Assembly (NCBI GenBank): GCA_900049755.1
Contig: LT160592.1
Coordinates: 1,200,858-1,264,857 of the forward strand
Length of the DNA: 64,000 nt
Source: Corynebacterium provencense
GTDB lineage: Bacteria > Actinomycetota > Actinomycetes > Mycobacteriales > Mycobacteriaceae
Direction: 5' to 3'
Made by a program: the position numbers and the translations under genes. The notes under the pieces are model-generated. The model was not told where the DNA came from, ran no database searches, and worked only from the letters and a program-made list of their open reading frames with translations. Shown piece after piece: positions 16,302-23,909 of this stretch; position 1 is the stretch's first letter, and each line of letters opens with the position of its first letter.

Positions 16302-18098
16302 TCACTCCCGGGGCCGTCTGCGGTCGAGATCTCCGTGTTCGACGAGTTTTTCGGGGTCTTCGACGTACTCCGCCTCCACCGACTGCATGATGAACGGCTT
16401 GCCGTGGTGCTCCTCCACACCCTCGTGCACGGAGTTCTCCAGGACCACCCGAGCCAGGTCGTAGTGGATGACCATGGGGTCGCGGGAGAGGTCCCGCCAC
16501 AGGCTGACGCACAGCAGGAGCAGCACGAACAGGAAGGGGACGGAGGAGACGATGGTGATGTTCTTCAGTCCGGTGAGGGCGGCGGAGGGGTCGTCTCCTC
16601 CGGCGAGCAGCATGGCCGCCGCGACCGCTCCGGTGGCCACACCCCAGAAGATGACCGTCCTGCGGGAGGGGTCCACCGCACCGTTCTCGGACAGTCCGCC
16701 CATCACTATGGAGGCGGAGTCGGCGCCGGTGACGAAGAAGATGGCGATGAGGAGCACGGTGATCACCGTGACGACTGTGAGGACGGCCCCGGGCAGGCCG
16801 AGCTGCCCGAGCATGTCGAACAGGACGGTGTCGAAGTTGATGTCCCCGCCTTCGGCCTCCTTCGACAGCATCGCCGAGACGTCACCGGCCCGTTCCGCCC
16901 GTTCCTGCAGTCCGATCGCCCCGCCGCCGAAGACGGCGAACCAGATGAGGGAGACGACGGAGGGGACGATGAGGATGCCGGCGACGAACTGGCGGATGGT
17001 CCGTCCGCGGGAGATCCTGGCGATGAAGATGCCCACGAAGGGGGTCCAGGAGATGAACCAGGCCCAGTAGAACACCGTCCACCCTGACATCCACTCCTTG
17101 AGTTCGGGCTGGTCGTCTGAGGGGGTGCGGGACGCCATGTGCGGCAGCTGGTCGATGAAGTTGCCGACCGTCTGCGGGATGATGTTGAGGATGAACAAGG
17201 TCGGCCCGCCGATGAAGACGAGGACCGCCAGCAGCAGTGCCAGCACCATGTTGATGTTCGACAGCCACTGGATGCCCCGGGAGATTCCGGAGGCGGCGGA
17301 GGCGACGAAGCATGCGGTGAGGATCGCGATGATGAGGATGAGCAGGGAGTTGCCGACGGAGTCGGCGATGCCCGCGGAGACGATTCCGCCTCCGATCTGC
17401 AGTGCGCCCAGGCCCAGGGAACAGGCGGACCCGAAGAGGGTGGCGAGGATGGCGAGGATGTTGATCGCCCGTCCTCCGGGGCCGTTGACGACGCCGCGGC
17501 CGAACAGCGACTCGAACATCGAGGAGAACAGCTGGGTGCGGCCGAGCCGGAAGGTCCCGTAGGCGATTCCCAGGCCGACGAGCGCGTACATCGCCCAGGG
17601 GAACAGTGACCAGTGGAACAGGGCGGTCCCCATGGCTGTGACCCCGGCCTCGGGGGTCTGGGCGGCGACGGTGTCCGGGGGAGGGGACATGTAGAAGAAG
17701 AGGGGTTCCCCGACTCCGTAGAACACCAGTCCGATGCCCATGCCGGTGGCGAACATCATCGAGATCCACGACAGGGTCCGGTACTCGGGGGGTTCGCCGT
17801 TGCGGCCCAGCGGTATCCGTCCCCGTCGTGACAGTGCGACGACGAGGATGAACAGGGTGATGACTGCGGCTGCGATGACGAAGAGCCAGCCGAGTTTCGA
17901 CACTGTCCAGTCGAGCATGGAGGAGGCGACGGAGCCGAGGCTGTCGGGGGAGGTGAACCCCCAGATGACGAAGGCTACGGCGAGTACGGCGGCGAAGCCG
18001 AAGACCCAGGGGTCCAGTCGGGGTGGAAGTCGGAAAGGGCGTCGTCGTCTGGACCGGCGCAGTTCATCGAGCAGTTCGGCGGTTTCCTGGTGGGACAT
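16302..18098 (-). CDS. BCCT-family transporter, BetP-like
   Basis: The 598-residue membrane protein is very similar in layout to C. glutamicum BetP: a charged N-terminal tail, about 12 transmembrane helices, and a charged C-terminal tail. Family motifs include ISMMFATGMGIGLVFYGVGEPL (glycine-rich stretch of helix 3), ATLFGSACSLGLGALQIGGG, FYWAWFISWTPFVGIFIARISRGRTIR in the helix 8 tryptophan motif, and FFVTGADSASIVMG. It would take up a betaine-like, carnitine-like or choline-like compound with sodium or protons. The C-terminal tail is acidic here rather than strongly basic as in BetP, so osmotic activation in the BetP manner is doubtful. It heads the leftward run with the XRE-cupin regulator and guanidino genes, and could import their substrate. 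Confidence 0.9.
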   Translation of the reverse strand: MSHQETAELLDELRRSRRRRPFRLPPRLDPWVFGFAAVLAVAFVIWGFTSPDSLGSVASSMLDWTVSKLGWLFVIAAAVITLFILVVALSRRGRIPLGRNGEPPEYRTLSWISMMFATGMGIGLVFYGVGEPLFFYMSPPPDTVAAQTPEAGVTAMGTALFHWSLFPWAMYALVGLGIAYGTFRLGRTQLFSSMFESLFGRGVVNGPGGRAINILAILATLFGSACSLGLGALQIGGGIVSAGIADSVGNSLLILIIAILTACFVASAASGISRGIQWLSNINMVLALLLAVLVFIGGPTLFILNIIPQTVGNFIDQLPHMASRTPSDDQPELKEWMSGWTVFYWAWFISWTPFVGIFIARISRGRTIRQFVAGILIVPSVVSLIWFAVFGGGAIGLQERAERAGDVSAMLSKEAEGGDINFDTVLFDMLGQLGLPGAVLTVVTVITVLLIAIFFVTGADSASIVMGGLSENGAVDPSRRTVIFWGVATGAVAAAMLLAGGDDPSAALTGLKNITIVSSVPFLFVLLLLCVSLWRDLSRDPMVIHYDLARVVLENSVHEGVEEHHGKPFIMQSVEAEYVEDPEKLVEHGDLDRRRPRE

Positions 18099-18134
18099 GG
18101 CGGTCTTCTCTCCGTGGGTGTCTCATCGTAAAGC

Positions 18135-18146
18135 GCAACGGGTTGC
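18135..18146. promoter_or_regulatory. Inverted repeat upstream of the BCCT gene
   Basis: GCAACGGGTTGC (5-bp arms, 2-bp spacer) lies 37 bp before the BCCT start, with a second GCAAC half-site at about 18154. It may be an operator for the BCCT gene; no regulator can be assigned. Confidence 0.3.
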
Positions 18147-18258
18147 ACTCTACGCAACTCCGGTAAGGTTTTTCACGTTATGGGACACTCAGCCGGGTCG
18201 CACCCCGGGGATGGCCACCCAGGGTAAAAGCCACGTAAAACCTCAGGTGACGACGGTG

Positions 18259-19578
18259 CTACCTCGCCAACCGCAGGAGCAGGGCGACACCTGCCAGCAG
18301 CACCAGCGCGATGCCCAGAATCCCCGCCCTGTCACTGCCGGAAACCCCGGTGAACAGGGCGAAGGCTGCCGGAGCCAGCCAACTCACCGCCCGCCCCGTG
18401 GTGGCGTAGAGACCGAACATCTCCCCCTCCCGCCCGGGCGGGCACATCCGCGACAGACACGACCGGGACGCCGACTGTGCCGGTCCGACGAACAGGCAGA
18501 GGACGAGCCCGAACACCCAGAACATGGCGGGACCGTCGACGAGGAAGAGCACCAGGGCGTCCGCCACCATCAGCACCAGCGACACCGCGATGACCGGCAC
18601 CGGTCCCACCCGGTCGTCGACCCGGCCGGCCACCAGTGCGCCCACTGCAGCGACGACATTGGCACCCACACCGAAGAGGAGCACATCAGAGTCGGACAAC
18701 CCGTAGACGGACACCGCGAGGATCGCACCGAAGGTGAACACGCCGGCCAGACCGTCACGGAAGACCGCTGAGGCGACGAGGAACCACACCGCCCGGCGGT
18801 CGGTGCGCCACAGCATCCCGAGGTCACGGAAGAGTGCACGGTAGGAGTCCCGCCACCCGACACCCGCCGCACCACCCACGGTGGCGGGCACCTCGGGGAT
18901 ACGACGGAACAACGGGAGGGACGCCACGAGGAACCACACCGCCGCGAACAGTGCGACAGCGCGCACATTCCACCCGTCCTCGACCGGGAGGCCCAGGAGC
19001 CCGCGCGTGTCACCCTCGCCGGCGATGAAACCGACGTAGCACAGGAGCAGGAGGATGATCCCGCCGAAGTAGCCCATCGCCCACCCGAAACCGCTGACCC
19101 TGCCGACGGTCCCGGGAACCGAGACCTGGTTGAGCATCGCGAAGTAGCCGACCTCGGCGAACTGGAAGGTCACCGAGGCGACCGCCATGACGGTCACCCC
19201 GAACCAGAAGTAGCCGGGCGCGTCGTCACCGACGACGACGAGGACCGCCATGAGGGCCACCGTGACGAGGGTCCAGGTCCGCACCGCCCGTCGTCGCCGG
19301 CCCCGGGCGTCAGAACGGCGTCCCACCACCGGTGCGGTCAGAGCGATGACGGCCCCGCCCAGCGCCATGGCCACGCCGTACCAGGTCGAGGCACCGACCG
19401 TGCCGGAGACCGAGTCCCCCACCGAATCCGTGAGATACACCGAGAAGATGAAGGTCACCAGGACGGCGTTGAAGGCCGCCGAACCGAAGTCCCAGAAAGC
19501 CCATGCGGTGACGGTCCGACGGTCGGTGCGGTGGACGGACGACACTACAGCGTCTGCGGCGGGGGCGGGTGCGCTCAT
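18259..19578 (-). CDS. MFS transporter, UMF1/Atg22-like
   Basis: From ATG 19578 the product has 439 residues and about 12 hydrophobic segments. The N-terminal segment TAWAFWDFGSAAFNAVLVTFIFSVYL is characteristic of the UMF1 (Atg22-like) subfamily, and the loop after helix 3 reads VGRRSDARGRRRRAV, the MFS loop 2-3 motif. The transported substrate is unknown. The start is chosen because an upstream in-frame GTG lacks a ribosome site, while TATTCT ends 8 nt before this ATG, fitting a leaderless mRNA. It is divergent from crtB and lies 160 bp upstream of the BCCT gene. There is no evidence that it takes part in carotenoid formation. Confidence 0.8.
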   Translation of the reverse strand: MSAPAPAADAVVSSVHRTDRRTVTAWAFWDFGSAAFNAVLVTFIFSVYLTDSVGDSVSGTVGASTWYGVAMALGGAVIALTAPVVGRRSDARGRRRRAVRTWTLVTVALMAVLVVVGDDAPGYFWFGVTVMAVASVTFQFAEVGYFAMLNQVSVPGTVGRVSGFGWAMGYFGGIILLLLCYVGFIAGEGDTRGLLGLPVEDGWNVRAVALFAAVWFLVASLPLFRRIPEVPATVGGAAGVGWRDSYRALFRDLGMLWRTDRRAVWFLVASAVFRDGLAGVFTFGAILAVSVYGLSDSDVLLFGVGANVVAAVGALVAGRVDDRVGPVPVIAVSLVLMVADALVLFLVDGPAMFWVFGLVLCLFVGPAQSASRSCLSRMCPPGREGEMFGLYATTGRAVSWLAPAAFALFTGVSGSDRAGILGIALVLLAGVALLLRLAR

Positions 19579-19657
19579 GGTCACGAGAATACGGCGTCCG
19601 CCGTGGACATCCCCGCCTCTTCCCCGTGTTCCGTCGGTACCCTGTCCCCCCACCGGC

Positions 19658-19663
19658 TAGAGT
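19658..19663 (+). promoter_or_regulatory. -10 hexamer of crtB-crtI (leaderless type)
   Basis: TAGAGT ends 6 nt before the crtB GTG start. Confidence 0.5.
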
Positions 19664-19669
19664 TGAGCC

Positions 19670-20560
19670 GTGCAATCACGGTGGAGGCTGGAACCCGGGA
19701 CCCTGTACGACGACCTGGCGGACAGGGTCGCCGCCGGCGTCATGTCCCGCTATTCGACCTCCTTCACCCTCGCCACAAGGCTCCTCGGCCGGCCGGTGCG
19801 GCGTGACATCCGCAACCTCTACGCGGTGGTCCGTGTCGCCGACGAGATCGTCGACGGTGCCGCGACCACGGCAGGCGAATCCCCGCAGCGCGTCCGGGAA
19901 CTGCTCGACGCGTACGCGCAGGCGGTGACATCCGCCCCCGGACGCAGTTTCCACACCGACCCGGTGCTCCACGCCTGGGCGGGGACGGCGCGGCGCTGCC
20001 GGCTGGACCCCGCCGACATGGAGGCCTTCTTCACCTCCATGCGAAGTGACCTCGACCCGGTCGTGCACGACAGGCGGTCCCTGGCGTCCTACATCCACGG
20101 GTCCGCGGAGGTCATCGGCCTGATGTGCCTGGACATCTTCATCACGCACGGTTCGGTCACGGCTGACCGGGACTGGCTGCGTGAGGGGGCGTCATCGATG
20201 GGGTCGGCGTTCCAGAAGATCAACTTCCTGCGTGACATCGGCGCGGACACCTCCGTCCTGCACCGCAGCTACCTGCCCGAACCGTTCACCGGGGACGCCA
20301 GGGACCGGCTTCTCGACGAATGCGCCGACGAACTCGACGTCGGATGCACCCGGATCCCCGCCCTGCCCGTCGGCGCGAGGGCGGGCGTCGCCGCGGCCGC
20401 GGCACTGTACGCCGCGGCACTGTACCGGGAACTCCTCGACCGCCTGCGTGCCACGCCCGTCGACGATCTCACCGGCCCCCGCGCGGTCCGGGTGAGCGTC
20501 CCGGCGCCGGTGAAGGCGCTGGTCACGGCAAAGGCTGCGGGAAGGGCGGTGCTGTCGTGA
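19670..20560 (+). CDS. crtB: Phytoene synthase family protein
   Basis: The 296-residue product is a trans-isoprenyl diphosphate synthase of the squalene/phytoene type, which condenses two prenyl diphosphates head to head. The first aspartate-rich motif is VADEIVD; the second is INFLRDIGAD, slightly different from the common RDVxED. YSTSFTLATRLL and AEVIGLMCLDIF are also family signatures. It overlaps crtI by 4 bp (GTGA), so the pair is translationally coupled. No geranylgeranyl diphosphate synthase or further carotenoid genes are adjacent; the precursor must come from elsewhere. Whether the product is C40 phytoene or a C30 analogue cannot be settled from sequence alone. Confidence 0.9.
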   Translation: MQSRWRLEPGTLYDDLADRVAAGVMSRYSTSFTLATRLLGRPVRRDIRNLYAVVRVADEIVDGAATTAGESPQRVRELLDAYAQAVTSAPGRSFHTDPVLHAWAGTARRCRLDPADMEAFFTSMRSDLDPVVHDRRSLASYIHGSAEVIGLMCLDIFITHGSVTADRDWLREGASSMGSAFQKINFLRDIGADTSVLHRSYLPEPFTGDARDRLLDECADELDVGCTRIPALPVGARAGVAAAAALYAAALYRELLDRLRATPVDDLTGPRAVRVSVPAPVKALVTAKAAGRAVLS

Positions 20561-22224
20561 CGGCCCGGGGCAGCGGAGACCCTGTCCGTGTTGTCGTGGT
20601 CGGCGGAGGAGTCGCAGGGCTGGCCACCGCGGGACTCCTGTCCCGCCACGGGTACTCCGTGACCCTCCTGGAAAGGAACGACGACCTCGGAGGCCGGGCA
20701 GGGTCGCTGACGACACCCTGGGACGGCGGGACCGCGTTCCGGTGGGACACCGGCCCGAGCTGGTACCTGATGCCCGAGGCGTTCGACCGCTTCTACTCCC
20801 TCATGGGGACGGACACCGCCCACGAACTCGACCTGGTGGACCTGTCCCCGGGCTACCGGGTGCTGTCGGAGGGACTTCCCCCCGTCGACGTGCCGGTGGG
20901 GGAGGACCCTGTCGCCGACCTCTTCGAGTCCCTGGAACCGGGCGCGGGCCACGAGGTCCGCCGCTACCTCAGGGAGGCGGGGGACACCTACCGTACCGCC
21001 GTCGACCGTTTCCTCTACACCAGCTACACCTCCCCGGCACCGTTCCTCGCACCCGAGGTGCTGAAACGTTCAGGACGCCTCGCCCGGCTGCTCACCGGGT
21101 CCCTGGAGAACCTGGTGGACCGAAGGTTCAACGACCGGCGGCTGCGCCAGATCCTGTCGTACCCGGCGGTGTTCCTCTCGTCCAGGCCCTCGGCGCTGCC
21201 CGCCATGTACCAGCTGATGAGCTACACCGACCTGGTCCAGGGGGTGAAGTACCCGGTGGGCGGTTTCGCCGCCGTCGTCGACTCCCTCCACCGCCTGGCC
21301 GTCGGCAACGGTGCACAGGTTCGGACCGGGGCGGAGGTGACGTCCGTCAGGACCGACCGGCCCCGGGCCAACCCCCTTCGCCGGGTGCCGGGTCTCGGCC
21401 GGATCTGGCCGGCCCGGGCCCGGGCGACGGGCGTGGAACTGGCGGACGGCACCGTGGTGCCCGCCGATGTCGTCGTCAGTGCGGCCGACCTGCACCACAC
21501 CGAGACCACCCTGGTCCCGGAGGGACTGCGCACCTACCCGGAGAGACACTGGAGGAAGGTGGACGCCGGGGTGGGTGCCGTGGTCGTGATGCTGGGCGTC
21601 CGCGGGGCACTGCCGGAACTCGCGCACCACACACTCATCTTCAGCAGGGACTGGGGACCCGACTTCGCCGCCGTGTTCGACGGCGGCGGCACCCCGGCCG
21701 GGCAGGGGGTCTCGCAGTCCGTGTACGTGTCCAGGCCGTCTGCCACGGATCCGGCCGTGGCCCCCGACGGGTACGAGAATCTCTTCATCCTGGTCCCCGC
21801 AGCCGCGGATCCCTCGCTGGGCCACGGCGACCACGCCGGGGAGGGGTCCGTGGAATCGGCAGGGGTGGCGCGGATCGCGGACCGGGTCACCGAACTGGTG
21901 GCCGACCGTGCGGGAATCCCGGACCTGGCGTCCCGGGTGGTGGTCCGCCACACCCTGGGGCCGGCGGACTTCGCCGACAGGTACAACTCCTGGCACGGCT
22001 GGGCACTCGGACTGGCGCACACCCTGCGGCAGTCGGCGTTCCTGCGGGGGACGAACCGGTCACGGGCGGTGTCGAACCTGTTCTACGCCGGGTCGACGAC
22101 CACCCCCGGCGTCGGCGTGCCGATGTGTCTCATCAGCGCCGAAAACGTCCTCGAGAGGCTCGAGACAGGGCGGGGGACACCCGGCCGGGCCCCGTTGCCG
22201 GACAGTTCCGGTTCTAGTAGATGA
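20557..22224 (+). CDS. crtI: Phytoene desaturase family protein
   Basis: From GTG 20557 the 555-residue flavoprotein begins with the FAD Rossmann motif VVVVGGGVAGLATAGLLSRHGY, then LERNDDLGGRAGSL and WDTGPSWYLMPEAF, all CrtI hallmarks. The C-terminal signature GSTTTPGVGVPMCLISAENV is the carotenoid dehydrogenase motif. It would desaturate the crtB product to a coloured polyene at the membrane surface. The gene is long for CrtI (usually about 490-550) and contains an insertion rich in Arg and Pro around residues 265-290. Its 3' end overlaps the convergent L,D-transpeptidase gene by 11 bp. Confidence 0.9.
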   Translation: MTARGSGDPVRVVVVGGGVAGLATAGLLSRHGYSVTLLERNDDLGGRAGSLTTPWDGGTAFRWDTGPSWYLMPEAFDRFYSLMGTDTAHELDLVDLSPGYRVLSEGLPPVDVPVGEDPVADLFESLEPGAGHEVRRYLREAGDTYRTAVDRFLYTSYTSPAPFLAPEVLKRSGRLARLLTGSLENLVDRRFNDRRLRQILSYPAVFLSSRPSALPAMYQLMSYTDLVQGVKYPVGGFAAVVDSLHRLAVGNGAQVRTGAEVTSVRTDRPRANPLRRVPGLGRIWPARARATGVELADGTVVPADVVVSAADLHHTETTLVPEGLRTYPERHWRKVDAGVGAVVVMLGVRGALPELAHHTLIFSRDWGPDFAAVFDGGGTPAGQGVSQSVYVSRPSATDPAVAPDGYENLFILVPAAADPSLGHGDHAGEGSVESAGVARIADRVTELVADRAGIPDLASRVVVRHTLGPADFADRYNSWHGWALGLAHTLRQSAFLRGTNRSRAVSNLFYAGSTTTPGVGVPMCLISAENVLERLETGRGTPGRAPLPDSSGSSR

Positions 22225-23004
22225 AGACTTCGTCGCCGGGTTCCAGGGCGTCGAAGAAGGCCACCGCATCCGGCCCGGACAGGTGGATGCAGCCGGCCGA
22301 CTCGACGTCGGGGTCACCCTCGTGGAAGGCGTGCCCGGAGTTGGTGAAGTACACGGAGTACGGCATGGGGGCGTTGTTGAACTCCCGGCTGACCTCGTCG
22401 CGGACCTTGTAGGTGACGTGGAAGGTCCCGCGCGGGGTTTCGGTGTCCGCCCCGGGTGCGCCGGAGGAGATGTAGACGGGACCGTAGACGGTGTTCCCGC
22501 CGTCCTGCAGCCAGGCCCGCCTGCCGTCGAGGTCGACGCAGGCGTCCGCGGTCACAGGGCACGGGGTCGAGGAGGTGTCGTTCCAGGCGTCCCTGCGGGA
22601 CTGCTCCGCCGTGGCGGCGTCGGCGCACCTGTCTCGTATGGACAGCTGGAAGTGGATAAGGGACAGGCCTCACGCTGGGCGAGGGCCCCGGGGGCGACGG
22701 CGTCGGTCAGGTCGGTGACGCCCTGACCGTAGACGTCACGCACCTCCTGCGGGATCTCGGGGACTGTGTCGAGGGCGTCGAGGGTGTCGAGCGCCGCGAG
22801 GGCACTGTCGTGGGCGTTGAGCGCGCCGTCGGTGATCCCGGCACGGAGATCGTCGACGGGGTCAGCGGCCGCGGGCCCGGCACCGAGCCCGGCGAGGGCG
22901 GCGGCCGAGGCGCCGGCGAGCGCGATGCTCCGGCGGGTCCGGGTGGTCACAGTCTGCGCAGTGGTCGCGCGGTGGCGTCCGCGGTAGGTGTAGTTGTTCG
23001 TCAC
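22214..23004 (-). pseudogene. Secreted L,D-transpeptidase, frame broken by a 38-bp insertion
   Basis: From GTG 23004 the protein starts with a long signal peptide (RR pair, then SIALAGASAAALAGLGAG, cleavage near AAA-DP), a helical segment (LDTLDALDTVPEIPQEVRDVYG), and then, after a frame change near 22650, a YkuD catalytic domain: VDLDGRRAWLQDGG, VYGPVYISSGAPGADTETPRG and SAGCIHLSGPD with the catalytic Cys. Such enzymes make 3-3 cross-links in peptidoglycan, outside the membrane. Removing 22629-22666 joins REA to CADAATAEQSRRDAW and gives a continuous 250-residue protein of normal size. The gene itself is thus probably sound. A TAGAAT -10 (23017-23012) ends 7 nt before the GTG, fitting a leaderless mRNA. 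Confidence 0.88.
22629..22666. other. 38-bp insertion matching paired Tn5 mosaic ends
   Basis: The plus strand begins CTGTCTCGTATGGACAGCT and ends with ATAAGGGACAG. Against two head-to-head 19-bp mosaic ends (CTGTCTCTTATACACATCT and its reverse complement) it aligns without gaps at 30 of 38 positions, and seven of the eight differences are changes to G. Exact removal restores the L,D-transpeptidase frame. I interpret it as an uncut library junction adapter, not a natural element. Confidence 0.75.
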
Positions 23005-23011
23005 GGCGACA

Positions 23012-23017
23012 ATTCTA
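23012..23017 (-). promoter_or_regulatory. -10 hexamer of the L,D-transpeptidase gene
   Basis: TAGAAT on the minus strand ends 7 nt before the GTG start at 23004. Confidence 0.5.
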
Positions 23018-23136
23018 CCTGCCGGCCCCGCCGTCCACGGGATTTCCCGACCTACCGGGGAACACGTGGCAGTTCCACAGGTAAAATACAGCGGCATTGC
23101 ACCTGATTTCCGGACTGCCTCCCCAGACTAGGACCC

Positions 23137-23871
23137 ATGACCGTGCCCCTGACCCACCAGAACCACCAGAATGTCTCCGCCCACGGCACCCGGGTGCTCG
23201 TCGTCGACGATGAAGCCAACATCGCCGACCTGATCAAGGCCCGCCTCGAGTTCCAGGACTTCGAGGTCCGCACCGCCAACGACGGTGCCACGGCACTGGG
23301 GATAGCCCGTGAGTTCCACCCCGACGCCTACATCCTCGACGTCATGATGCCCGGCATGGACGGGTTCACCCTCCTCAACAGGCTGAGAGAAGCCGGTGAC
23401 GACGCCCCGGTCCTGTTCCTCACCGCGAAGGACGCCGTCGACGACCGGATCCACGGCCTCACCCTCGGCGCGGACGACTACGTCACCAAGCCTTTCGCCC
23501 TCGAGGAGGTCATCACCCGGCTGCGGGTCATCCTGCGCCGCGTACAGCCGGAGGAGAAGGAGGACGAGTCCCTCATCACCTACGCCGACCTGACACTCTC
23601 CGACGACATGCACGAGGTGACGAAGGCGGGGAAGGTCGTGGACCTGTCGCCGACGGAGTTCAAGCTCCTGCGCTACCTCATGATCAACGCCGAAGTGGTG
23701 GTCTCCAAGGCCAAGATCCTCGACGCGGTGTGGGAGTACGATTTCGGCGGTGACGGCAACGTCGTGGAGTCCTACGTCTCCTACCTGCGACGCAAGATCG
23801 ACACCCGGGACCCGCGACTGATCCACACCGTCCGTGGTGTGGGCTACGTCCTGCGTCTTCCGCGGAACTGA
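23137..23871 (+). CDS. OmpR-family response regulator, PhoP-like (corynebacterial PhoR)
   Basis: The 244-residue protein has a receiver domain (about residues 17-130) with the acidic pair DDE in VLVVDDEANI, phospho-acceptor Asp in YILDVMMPGMDG, Thr in LFLTAKD and Lys in YVTKPF. A winged-helix DNA-binding domain (about 145-244) follows, with LSPTEFKLLRYLMINAEVVV, SKAKILDAVWEYDFGGD and VVESYVSYLRRKID. It is closer to M. tuberculosis PhoP than to other OmpR proteins, including the VRGVGYVLR end. In C. glutamicum the corresponding regulator (PhoR) activates phosphate-starvation genes. The cognate sensor kinase gene follows after 38 bp, so the pair forms an operon. Confidence 0.92.
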   Translation: MTVPLTHQNHQNVSAHGTRVLVVDDEANIADLIKARLEFQDFEVRTANDGATALGIAREFHPDAYILDVMMPGMDGFTLLNRLREAGDDAPVLFLTAKDAVDDRIHGLTLGADDYVTKPFALEEVITRLRVILRRVQPEEKEDESLITYADLTLSDDMHEVTKAGKVVDLSPTEFKLLRYLMINAEVVVSKAKILDAVWEYDFGGDGNVVESYVSYLRRKIDTRDPRLIHTVRGVGYVLRLPRN

Positions 23872-23909
23872 CCCGGCAGACGACAGGACTACCGACGGGA
23901 GCTTGACTT

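Noticed and set aside
22629..22666. Natural miniature transposon or attenuator hairpin
   Set aside because: The 38-bp size, the match to synthetic mosaic ends and the absence of a 9-bp target duplication fit a library junction better.
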